A DNA stretch of 22,745 nt. Origin: an uncultured Lachnospiraceae bacterium. GTDB taxonomy: Bacteria > Bacillota > Clostridia > Lachnospirales > Lachnospiraceae. The notes below the pieces were generated by a model, which was not told the DNA's origin, searched no databases, and saw only the letters and a program-made list of their open reading frames with translations. The stretch lies in NCBI GenBank assembly GCA_910588125.1, contig CAJUPI010000053.1:1-22745 (forward strand), in the 5' to 3' direction. Below, piece by piece: positions 7,486 through 15,066 of this stretch (positions within the stretch are counted from its first letter, which is position 1; the number at the start of each line of letters is the position of its first letter). The position numbers and the translations under genes are program-made.

Positions 7486-7511
7486 ATTTTACCCCCCCCC
7501 GACTTTGTCAA
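7486..7511 (-). promoter_or_regulatory. Alternative promoter elements separated by a G9 tract
   Basis: A perfect TTGACA (7511-7506) and TAAAAT (7491-7486) are separated by only 14 bp, nine of which are an uninterrupted run of G (C on the plus strand, 7492-7500). This spacing is too short for sigma-A, but gain of three G would bring it to 17 bp. Homopolymer runs of this kind change length by slippage, so promoter strength could vary between cells. Confidence 0.4.
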
Positions 7512-7535
7512 CGTCTTTTTCTTTTACACATGGCC

Positions 7536-9821
7536 TTATCGCAGTACTTCCCACAAAAACTCCGGCACTTCTCCTTTCGGTAACCTAACCTCAATGCAGT
7601 CATTCCATTTTTCGCCCTCATAATCCATATAATCATAATCCCGGTTCTCTTTTAACTCTGAATCCCAGATCATCAAACTGACCGCCATATTCTCTGACTG
7701 GAAAAAGGGATCATAGTAACACAGCCCGTCAAAAACCAGGATCTTCCTCAATTCCGCAATCTGCTCTGATTCCTCAATCGCATAATAGTCTTCCTTGATT
7801 TCTTGTCTTTTTTCATAGAGAGTTTCCTCCGATAGCGGCGCCCTCACCTGTATTACCTGTACATTCAAATCGTCCAGGTATCCTCCCACCTTTATCCCCT
7901 GCTTTTGCAGCAGCCTTATCGTCTCGGTAAAAGAAGGATATACCGGATAAAAATCCTCATTTGCAAAATCTCTCCAGCTCCGGTAACGGTACTCCTGGTA
8001 ATCCCGAAAATTATTCGCCTCCTGCTGCTTCCACCAGCGCATCGCCTCCTCATCGATCGCCTTGCTGAACCGAATCAGTCCCACCGGCGCTTCCTTTTCC
8101 ATCCTAGCGACCGTCATCGCTGCAAATTCCTTTTGATATGTTTCCAGCATCTGCGCCTTCTCTCCGGCAGACATACCCTCCAGGCAAATTTCGTTCTCAT
8201 TATCCCTGGAATACTTCCCCCGAAACCGGATCGTATCCACCTGCTCTGCCGTCATATTCAAAAGCGGAAACACTCCCCGCTGAAACTCTTCATTCACGTA
8301 AAGCTTTTCAAATGCCGAACGCACTTTCCCGTTAACCGCCATAGAATAGGAACGGCTGACCTTCCTTCCACTATTTAACGTATAACAGATCTCCACCCGG
8401 CTCCAAAATCCTTCTTCCGTGGGCTGATAGCCGTAATATTCCCTTTCATCCCCATTTGCCTCTTTCCGCTTACTCTCCGCTACCTGCTCAACCCCGGCAG
8501 ATGCAATGTCAAGCAGATTCTCAACATCATGGCATTTCATATTCTGAAGCACATATTCACTATCTGAAACATATTTCCATCTATAATGGCCATCCGGATG
8601 TCTCTCTGTCTGGCCGTAGGACACCCAGTTTGTCACACCGCTCATACGAATCGACGCTTCACGTACCTGTCCTGCCTTTGGCAAATAGCGATCATATCCA
8701 AACAGATCATATTTGAATGCCAGCATAATCCCCATCGACACTGCCAGGCAGCCCACCAGCTGCAGTTTATGAGAAAACAGCTTCCGAAAATCCAAGTGAT
8801 AGATAATCTCCACTACACAATGGCAGATTCCTCCACCAAACACAATCCCGAACACGGCCCACCCCATCGAACTGCGCACAGTATAGAGAAACAGGCCCAG
8901 GCCCAAAGCAGACAAAATTGTCAGCAAAATCCGAATAACCGGACGGGAAACCGGAAATGCCATGGCTCTCCCAGCCGCCTCCGACGGGCGTTTCCGATAC
9001 AAAAAACACGCGAAAGCCGCCAGCAGCAGCGATACTCCCCAGGCAATCAATACCGGCACAGCCATTGGCACCGGTCTCTGATACTGCTCCCCGTTTCTCA
9101 TCAGCTGATAAATATATTCTGCCACCGGTGAAAACCGCATCCCATGCTTCAGGATATTTTCCGAAAGCAATCCTGGCAGATTGGAAACATAAGTCCTAAA
9201 AAAACAGGAAAAATATGCAGTCATTAAAAGCACGGCCGCCGGCATATAAAAGGCAAATACCATGCTTCCCAAAAAACCGATCACCAGATGCCCAGTCATC
9301 ATAGCTGCCACCACTACCGTGACATACATCAGGATAAAATAGGTAATATGGAGTCCAAAAGCGGCTAAAGCTATCGGCCAGAGCTTGCTGCCGTTGGCTC
9401 CATTGGCAATCCCCACCAGAACGGCCATCACCTGGCAGATTCCATAAGGGACTGCCAGAAGCAGGATTCCATCAAAAAAATTAACGGCGAACAATTTTTC
9501 TCTTCTCACCGGAATCCCATGATAAAAATCCACTTTACTCTTGGAGTTCAGATAAGAAAAACTGCTTAATCCGCAGATCAGCGCTGCTACCATCATAAGG
9601 AACACCGTCATTCCACAATTAAAAGACAACCACTGGACAAGTCCATTCTCATAATTTGCCAATCCTTTAGCATAATCTGCATAATCCCGGATCGAACCGG
9701 CCTTAAATGCCGCCACCACCGGATAGAAAAAGAAAAATCCCAGGCTGAGCAACGCTCCTGCCCACATCCGCCGCTTCAAATCCTCTCTCATCAGCCTAAA
9801 AAATAAGTTTTTTGATGTCAT
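7536..9821 (-). CDS. ABC-2-type permease with large C-terminal DUF6449-like region
   Basis: A 761-aa membrane protein, the transport partner of the ATPase at 9796-10695. About ten hydrophobic helices fill residues ~20-410 (for example ALLSLGFFFFYPVV and FGIVFGGGICHCVV). The last ~340 residues are hydrophilic and resemble the extracytoplasmic DUF6449 domain attached to YtrC/YtrD-like permeases in Clostridia. The start at 9821 is chosen because GGAGG lies about 10 nt upstream; a longer frame to 9911 would run deep into the ATPase gene. The chosen start still overlaps that gene by 26 bp. No terminator is visible after the stop, so some transcripts may continue into the MacAB-like operon. Substrate unknown. 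Confidence 0.88.
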   Translation of the reverse strand: MTSKNLFFRLMREDLKRRMWAGALLSLGFFFFYPVVAAFKAGSIRDYADYAKGLANYENGLVQWLSFNCGMTVFLMMVAALICGLSSFSYLNSKSKVDFYHGIPVRREKLFAVNFFDGILLLAVPYGICQVMAVLVGIANGANGSKLWPIALAAFGLHITYFILMYVTVVVAAMMTGHLVIGFLGSMVFAFYMPAAVLLMTAYFSCFFRTYVSNLPGLLSENILKHGMRFSPVAEYIYQLMRNGEQYQRPVPMAVPVLIAWGVSLLLAAFACFLYRKRPSEAAGRAMAFPVSRPVIRILLTILSALGLGLFLYTVRSSMGWAVFGIVFGGGICHCVVEIIYHLDFRKLFSHKLQLVGCLAVSMGIMLAFKYDLFGYDRYLPKAGQVREASIRMSGVTNWVSYGQTERHPDGHYRWKYVSDSEYVLQNMKCHDVENLLDIASAGVEQVAESKRKEANGDEREYYGYQPTEEGFWSRVEICYTLNSGRKVSRSYSMAVNGKVRSAFEKLYVNEEFQRGVFPLLNMTAEQVDTIRFRGKYSRDNENEICLEGMSAGEKAQMLETYQKEFAAMTVARMEKEAPVGLIRFSKAIDEEAMRWWKQQEANNFRDYQEYRYRSWRDFANEDFYPVYPSFTETIRLLQKQGIKVGGYLDDLNVQVIQVRAPLSEETLYEKRQEIKEDYYAIEESEQIAELRKILVFDGLCYYDPFFQSENMAVSLMIWDSELKENRDYDYMDYEGEKWNDCIEVRLPKGEVPEFLWEVLR

Positions 9822-10695
9822 AGCCCACAACCTCCGTTTCACTGATAAAGATTTCTTCCAAAGACAGCGGAATCGTCTCATAAAATACCGGGTTCGCCGT
9901 CTGCATCGCATGCTCCACCTGACTCAAATCTCCCCGCACTGTCAGCGTCAGAAGCTTTCCCCGGCGCTCTGTCTTGATAATTTCCATTCCGATCAGCGAT
10001 TCTGGTTCCATCCCTTCGGCCAGCACGCACTGAACCTTATGGATATTCATTTTCATCTCATCCAGCTCCCGGCTGAGAAGTATCCCGCCCTTATGCAAAA
10101 GCCCCACATGGTCACAGATATCCTCTAATTCCCGCAGATTGTGCGAGGCAATGATCGGCGTCAGATGGCGTTCCTGCATATCATTGGCAAAAATACTCTT
10201 CACTGCCTGGCGCATCACCGGATCCAATCCGTCAAATGTCTCGTCGCAAAACAGATAATCTGTTCCTGCACAGACGCCGCAAATCACAGATACCTGCTTT
10301 TTCATGCCTTTGGAAAATGTATTAATCTTGCGGTTCTCATCCAAATCAAAACTTCTCATCAGCCCATGAAACCGTTCTTTGTCAAAAGAAGGATAAACAA
10401 TCCGGTAATAGTTCATCATATCCCTTGGTGTGGAATTACTGAAAAAAAACTGGTCGTCGGAAATATAAAAGAATCTCCGTTTTGCCTCCTCATTCTCAAA
10501 TACCTCCATCCCATCGATAGTGATCGTCCCGCTATCCGGCTTTAACACCCCGGCTGCCATCCGCAAAAATGTGCTCTTGCCGGCCCCGTTCGTCCCAATC
10601 AGCCCAAACACACTGCCGTCCCGAATCTGTGCATTGATACGATCCACCGCCACAATATCTTCAAACCTTTTTGTCAGGTTTATTGCCTCTATCAT
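9796..10695 (-). CDS. YtrB-like ABC transporter ATPase
   Basis: A 299-aa ATPase of the GntR-linked ABC-2 family. Walker A is GTNGAGKST (~34-42). The signature is FSKGMKKQ (~127-134) rather than LSGGQ, and Walker B reads YLFCDETFDGLD, keeping the Asp-Glu pair but losing the usual Pro-Thr after it. The switch His lies in IIASHNL (~185). These variants occur in this subfamily. The start at 10695 has a GGGGAGGG box at good spacing; an in-frame start at 10737 lies inside the repressor gene. Four bases separate it from the repressor stop. The C-terminal ~90 residues match the accessory domain of YtrB/CcmA-type ATPases. Confidence 0.92.
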   Translation of the reverse strand: MIEAINLTKRFEDIVAVDRINAQIRDGSVFGLIGTNGAGKSTFLRMAAGVLKPDSGTITIDGMEVFENEEAKRRFFYISDDQFFFSNSTPRDMMNYYRIVYPSFDKERFHGLMRSFDLDENRKINTFSKGMKKQVSVICGVCAGTDYLFCDETFDGLDPVMRQAVKSIFANDMQERHLTPIIASHNLRELEDICDHVGLLHKGGILLSRELDEMKMNIHKVQCVLAEGMEPESLIGMEIIKTERRGKLLTLTVRGDLSQVEHAMQTANPVFYETIPLSLEEIFISETEVVGYDIKKLIF

Positions 10696-10699
10696 ACTG

Positions 10700-11089
10700 T
10701 CATCCCTCCCCTGCTTGTTTTGCCGGCCCACCGTCATATGCCTGGCCAGCCATGATCAAAAATTCGTCCCGCAAGACGCCGATGGTTTTAGCTTCCCTCG
10801 CCAGCCCCCCCAGTTTTCCCTCCAGCTCCGCCTTTTTCGCTTCATGCAGCTTACGGATACTGCCTACAAAACTGCCGCGCCCCTTCACGGAATAGATATA
10901 TCCCCTTCGCTCCAGCTCCCCGTACGCACGCTGAATCGTGTTCGGGTTGATGGACAGCTCCATAGCCAGGCTTCTCACCGAAGGCATCTGGCTGTCTTCT
11001 TCCAGGATTCCCAGCATCATCAGTTCCTGAAGCCGTTCCACCACCTGCTCATAGATCGGCCGGCTGTCCTTTAAATCCAGCAGAATCAT
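10700..11089 (-). CDS. YtrA-type GntR family repressor
   Basis: A 129-aa regulator with an N-terminal winged helix-turn-helix (~9-75: PIYEQVVERLQELM, then MPSVRSLAMELSINPNTIQRAY and GYIYSVKGRGSFV) and only a short helical C-terminal part, the layout of the YtrA subfamily. The start at 11089 has AAGGAG about 7 nt upstream; a longer frame begins at 11146 without a comparable site. It is the first gene of an operon with the ATPase and permease. In Bacillus subtilis YtrA represses its own ABC operon and is relieved by some cell-wall antibiotics. The matching operator upstream makes autoregulation very likely here. Confidence 0.93.
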   Translation of the reverse strand: MILLDLKDSRPIYEQVVERLQELMMLGILEEDSQMPSVRSLAMELSINPNTIQRAYGELERRGYIYSVKGRGSFVGSIRKLHEAKKAELEGKLGGLAREAKTIGVLRDEFLIMAGQAYDGGPAKQAGEG

Positions 11090-11153
11090 CCATATTCTCC
11101 TTTCTCCCAACAGTTTCCATACCTTTTCTACCTCTTTTTTAGTCATAAATTTA

Positions 11154-11178
11154 AGTGTACTAATATTGTTAATACACT
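11154..11178. promoter_or_regulatory. YtrA-type operator
   Basis: AGTGTA (11154-11159), a 13-bp spacer, and TACACT (11173-11178) form an inverted repeat that is exactly the AGTGTA-N13-TACACT form described for B. subtilis YtrA. It is 65 bp before the repressor start and overlaps the end of the -10 box, so binding would block transcription initiation. Confidence 0.85.
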
Positions 11179-11205
11179 TATACCATAAATTGCCACGGGC
11201 GGCAA
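11177..11205 (-). promoter_or_regulatory. Promoter of the YtrABC-like operon
   Basis: On the minus strand TTGCCG (11205-11200) and TATAAG (11182-11177) are 17 bp apart, with 4/6 and 5/6 consensus matches. The YtrA-type operator covers the predicted transcription start just downstream. Confidence 0.7.
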
Positions 11206-11291
11206 GAGAAAAAAACTTACGATATTATTAAAAACACGTAAGCATCTTAAAAATTTTAACAAGTACGGAATCAGGCTTTTTCAATACTTAC

Positions 11292-11319
11292 AAAAAAATA
11301 GCCTTCCAAAACGGAAGGC
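11292..11319 (-). terminator. Rho-independent terminator after the response regulator
   Basis: A perfect 7-bp stem, GCCTTCC/GGAAGGC (11319-11313 and 11307-11301), with a 5-nt loop is followed on the minus strand by TATTTTTTT. It lies about 100 bp after the response-regulator stop and separates the two-component operon from the repressor promoter. The bases between it and the stop (11320-11421) show no gene. Confidence 0.9.
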
Positions 11320-11421
11320 AAAATTTAGCAGTATTTTCGGTAGTATAGAAGAAGATTTTGCAAAGATAAAAATAGGATTTTCATTGTAAATGCAAGGGTT
11401 AACAGCTATCTTAAGTTCTAG

Positions 11422-12111
11422 TTACACCTTAAAACGGTATCCCACGCCCCATATCGTCTCTATATATTGGGGCTTTGCCGTATTAAACTCAATCTTCTCG
11501 CGGATCTTTTTGATATGAACCGTCACCGTGGCGATATCTCCGATAGACTCCATATCCCAGATCTTAGAAAACAGCTCCTCCTTGGTATACACATGGTTGG
11601 GATTCTGTGCCAGAAAAGCCAGCAAATCAAACTCCTTAGTAGTAAAATTCTTTTCTTCCCCATTCACCCACACCCGGCGGGCCGTCTTATCAATCTTCAG
11701 TCCGCGGATCTCGATCACCTCGTTCTCCACGCTACCGCTGCCAATCAGACGCTCATAGCGCGCTAAATGCGCCTTCACCCGCGCCACCATCTCACTGGGG
11801 CTAAATGGCTTCGTCATATAATCATCGGCTCCCAAACCCAGGCCGCGAATCTTGTCAATATCCTCTTTCTTTGCCGAGATAATGATAATTGGCGTATTTT
11901 TCGCCTCCCGGAACTTTTTGCAAATCTCAAACCCATCCATCCCCGGAAGCATCAGATCCAGAATCATCAAGTCAAACTCTTCCTCCAGCGCTCGCTTCAG
12001 CCCCTTTGAGCCGTCCTCCTCCAGCTCTACTTCAAAATCACTCAGCTCCAGATAGTCCCGCTCCAGCTCCGCAATGCTGGTCTCATCCTCAATGATCAGT
12101 ATCCTGCTCAT
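11422..12111 (-). CDS. OmpR/PhoB-family response regulator
   Basis: A 229-aa DNA-binding response regulator. The receiver domain (1-120) has the acidic pair E8/D9, the phosphorylated Asp at 52 (LMILDLMLPG), Ser79 and Lys101. The C-terminal winged helix (~130-229) ends in the conserved TIWGVGYRFKV. AGGAGG lies 9 nt before the ATG. It overlaps the kinase gene by 23 bp, and the kinase comes first, which is the less common order. Target genes are not shown by the sequence; the flanking ABC operons are the obvious candidates. Confidence 0.95.
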   Translation of the reverse strand: MSRILIIEDETSIAELERDYLELSDFEVELEEDGSKGLKRALEEEFDLMILDLMLPGMDGFEICKKFREAKNTPIIIISAKKEDIDKIRGLGLGADDYMTKPFSPSEMVARVKAHLARYERLIGSGSVENEVIEIRGLKIDKTARRVWVNGEEKNFTTKEFDLLAFLAQNPNHVYTKEELFSKIWDMESIGDIATVTVHIKKIREKIEFNTAKPQYIETIWGVGYRFKV

Positions 12112-13201
12112 GCTGTAAAACCTCCTGATATTTTCTCAAAACGAAATGCATCTCCGTACCCATGCCCTCTTTGCTGGTGGCCCAGATTCTTCCTCCATGG
12201 TCCTCTATGATCTTCCGGACAATCGAGAGCCCGATCCCGCTGCCACCCTGAGAGGAATTGCGTGAGGAATCCGTGCGGTAAAACCGATCGAAAATATAGG
12301 GCAAATCTTTTGCCGCAATCCCCCGTCCGTTATCCTCGATCTCCACCTGGATAAAATCTCCCACATCCTTGATACGGATATTGATCATCCCACGTTCCTT
12401 GTCCAGATATTTGACCGAGTTGCCGATAATATTATTGATCACACGTTTCATCTGCTCGGCGTCGGCAATCACCATCACTTCATCACTGACATAGTTAAAA
12501 TATCCGAACTCGATATTGCGGGATTCCATATCCAGCCCCACCTCCTCCGCACAATCGCGGAAATACTGATCCACATTGATCTTGGAAAAGGTATACGGAA
12601 TCTTGTTGGTATCGATCTTGGAATAGAACGTCAGCTCGTCAATCAGCCGATCCATGTCATTTGCCTTATTGTAGATGGTACGGATATATTTATCCAGTTT
12701 CTCCGGAGAAGAAGCCACTCCGTCCATGATCCCCTCTACATATCCTTTGATGGCGGTAATCGGCGTTTTTAAATCATGAGATATATTGCTGATCAGCTCC
12801 TTGCTTTCTATATCATCCTGAATCTTCTCCTCTGCATTCTCCTTCAGGCGAATCCGCATCTCTTCAAAATCCTGGCAAAGTTGTCCAATCTCGTCATCTT
12901 CCTCCACATCCATCGTAAAGTCCAGGTTGCCGTCCCGAATCTTCCTGACTGCTTCCTGTAACTTACTGATCGGACGTATGATAGAACGGTATACCCACAT
13001 CGTCAACGCCGCTGAAACAAACACCAGCATAAACACGCCGGATATCAGCATCTGACCTACCATACTCCTTACCTCCGGCTCAAAATGCTCAAACCGGTAA
13101 AGCAAAAATAATTTATTCATGGAAATCAGCATTCCGGCAAAGACAATCGGCAAAATGCTGAAGGTCAGAAACGCGATTAGCAACCGCGTGCGCATCTTCA
13201 T
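12089..13201 (-). CDS. HAMP sensor histidine kinase with minimal sensor
   Basis: A 370-aa membrane kinase. Two hydrophobic helices (~8-28 and ~51-71) leave only about 22 residues outside the cell, so it probably senses within the membrane or through a partner protein. A HAMP linker (~72-124), the H-box SNISHDLKTP with His142, an N-box (NNIIGNSVKYL), and G-boxes (DNGRGIAAKDL and GGSGIGLSIV) follow. All kinase motifs are intact. AAGGAGGG precedes the start. It shares an operon with the response regulator it overlaps. Kinases of this shape often respond to cell-envelope stress or antimicrobial peptides, which suits the transporter-rich neighbourhood; this is inference. Confidence 0.93.
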   Translation of the reverse strand: MKMRTRLLIAFLTFSILPIVFAGMLISMNKLFLLYRFEHFEPEVRSMVGQMLISGVFMLVFVSAALTMWVYRSIIRPISKLQEAVRKIRDGNLDFTMDVEEDDEIGQLCQDFEEMRIRLKENAEEKIQDDIESKELISNISHDLKTPITAIKGYVEGIMDGVASSPEKLDKYIRTIYNKANDMDRLIDELTFYSKIDTNKIPYTFSKINVDQYFRDCAEEVGLDMESRNIEFGYFNYVSDEVMVIADAEQMKRVINNIIGNSVKYLDKERGMINIRIKDVGDFIQVEIEDNGRGIAAKDLPYIFDRFYRTDSSRNSSQGGSGIGLSIVRKIIEDHGGRIWATSKEGMGTEMHFVLRKYQEVLQHEQDTDH

Positions 13202-13257
13202 AACAGCACCCTCCTTTCCGTCAGGACGGGGGAAAGCTTCTTTTCTTTCATATATTT

Positions 13258-13286
13258 AGTATACCATAAGAACCTGAATTTGTTTA
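13258..13286 (-). promoter_or_regulatory. Candidate promoter of the two-component operon
   Basis: On the minus strand TAAACA (13286-13281) and TATACT (13263-13258) are 17 bp apart, in the 111-bp gap after the ABC exporter. No clear terminator separates the exporter from the kinase, so readthrough may add to expression. Confidence 0.5.
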
Positions 13287-13312
13287 TAAAACTATTCTAA
13301 AAAATTGTCGTC

Positions 13313-15064
13313 TTACCTCGCAAACTGACTCCAATACAGGTCTGCATAAAATCCATTCTGCCCCAGCAATCCCTCATGTGTCCCCTGTTCAATGATATGG
13401 CCGTCTTTCATGACCAAAATCACATCTGCCTCCCGGATAGTGGATAAACGATGGGCCACAATGAAGCTGGTACGCCCCTGCATCATGGTGGCAAAAGCCT
13501 TCTGGATACGGATCTCAGTACGCGTATCAATGGAAGAGGTGGCTTCGTCCAGAATCAGCATCGGCGGCAGACAAAGCATTACACGGGCAATGCAGAGAAG
13601 CTGTTTTTGCCCCTGGGACAAATTGCCGCCATCCTCGGTGATCTCTGTGTCGTATCCCTGTGGCATCCGCTTAATAAAACTGTGGGCATGCGCCTCTTTT
13701 GCCGCCTGAATAATTTCCTCCAGAGAAGCGTCTGGTTTTCCATAAGCGATATTTTCCCGAATCGTACCAGATTTCAGCCAGGTTTCCTGCAAAACCATTC
13801 CGTAATTTCCACGCAGGCTCTTTCGCGTCATATGGCGGATATCCCAGCCGGATACTCGAATGACACCCCTGTTTACATCATAAAAACGCATTAACAGATT
13901 GATCAAAGTCGTCTTCCCACAGCCCGTCGGCCCCACAATGGCCACTCTTTGTCCCGGCTTTACATCCAGATTTAAATGTTCAATCAGGGGCACCTGGGGA
14001 TTATAAGAAAAGGTTACGTCCTTCAGCTCCACACTGCCATTTGCTTCCTCCAAAATGACAGCATCGGAATCTTCCGCCGGTATCGGCGGTTCATCTATCA
14101 GCTCAAAAACCCGCGCCGCGCATGCCAACGCATTCTGCAATTCTGTCACCACCCCCGATATCTCATTAAACGGTTTGGTATATTGATTGGCATAGCTCAA
14201 AAAAATCGAAAGCTGTCCCACACTCAGGATCCCGCGGATCGCAGCATATGCTCCGGCCACCCCCACGCTGGCATATACCATACTGTTGACAAACCGGGTT
14301 GCCGGATTGGTGATCGAGGAAAAGAAAATAGCCCGCAGGCTGCAAAAACGCAATCGTTCATTAATCTCTTCAAAGCGCTGCTGTGCCTCCCTTTCATAGC
14401 CAAAAGCCTGCACCACCTTTTGATTTCCGATCATCTCATCCACCAGGGAAGTCAGTTCTCCCCGCGTCTTCGACTGCAACTGAAACATGGCAAACGTTTT
14501 TCTGGCAATATAGCTGGCCACAAACAATGACAGCGGCGTAACTAACACCACCACAATGGTAATCAACGGATTCACCACCAGCATAAAGCCCAAAGTACCC
14601 AAAATCGTCAACACGCCAGTAAATAATTGGGTAAATCCCATCAAAAGCCCCTCGGAAAACTGATCAATATCAGCAATAATCCGGCTGATCACATCGCCAT
14701 ATTGATGGGAGTCGATATAGCCAAGAGGCAATACCTCCAGATGATTAAACGCTTTTGTACGGATATCCTTAACTACATGATAAGTAATCCGGTTGTTGAT
14801 ATGGTTCATCAGCCACTGGGCAAACGCCGTGATCAGTATAACTACTACGATCTGCTTTAAAATAGAAAGCAAGCCGGCAAAATCCACCTGGCCTGGCCCC
14901 AGAATCAGATCCACCCCTTCTCCTATCAGGATCGGAGCATAAAGCGTGGTGGCTACGGTCACCGTTGCCAGCAACAATGAAAACAGCACCAGCCATCGGT
15001 AAGCGCCGATATAGTTCAAAATTCTTGTCAACGTCGATCTATGCGTTCCTAACGACAGCTTCAT
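13313..15064 (-). CDS. Heterodimeric ABC exporter subunit with the active ATP site
   Basis: A 583-aa type IV ABC exporter half-transporter: six membrane helices (~1-310) followed by a nucleotide-binding domain (~345-583). Walker A is GPTGCGKTT and Walker B is MLILDEATSSID with the catalytic Glu; the switch His is in VAHRLS. The signature is LSQGQ instead of LSGGQ. Its partner gene, 2 bp upstream, has a canonical signature but a defective Walker B, so the two fit the TM288/TM287 type of asymmetric exporter, this being the TM288-like half. Its GGAGG site overlaps the end of the partner gene, suggesting coupled translation. Exporters of this type pump drugs or lipids; the substrate cannot be named. 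Confidence 0.93.
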   Translation of the reverse strand: MKLSLGTHRSTLTRILNYIGAYRWLVLFSLLLATVTVATTLYAPILIGEGVDLILGPGQVDFAGLLSILKQIVVVILITAFAQWLMNHINNRITYHVVKDIRTKAFNHLEVLPLGYIDSHQYGDVISRIIADIDQFSEGLLMGFTQLFTGVLTILGTLGFMLVVNPLITIVVVLVTPLSLFVASYIARKTFAMFQLQSKTRGELTSLVDEMIGNQKVVQAFGYEREAQQRFEEINERLRFCSLRAIFFSSITNPATRFVNSMVYASVGVAGAYAAIRGILSVGQLSIFLSYANQYTKPFNEISGVVTELQNALACAARVFELIDEPPIPAEDSDAVILEEANGSVELKDVTFSYNPQVPLIEHLNLDVKPGQRVAIVGPTGCGKTTLINLLMRFYDVNRGVIRVSGWDIRHMTRKSLRGNYGMVLQETWLKSGTIRENIAYGKPDASLEEIIQAAKEAHAHSFIKRMPQGYDTEITEDGGNLSQGQKQLLCIARVMLCLPPMLILDEATSSIDTRTEIRIQKAFATMMQGRTSFIVAHRLSTIREADVILVMKDGHIIEQGTHEGLLGQNGFYADLYWSQFAR

Positions 15065-15066
15065 CT

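Noticed and set aside
11216..11242. CTTACG-N15-CGTAAG inverted repeat upstream of the YtrABC-like promoter
   Set aside because: The arms are only six bases with a long AT-rich spacer, and no second copy was seen; chance is likely.
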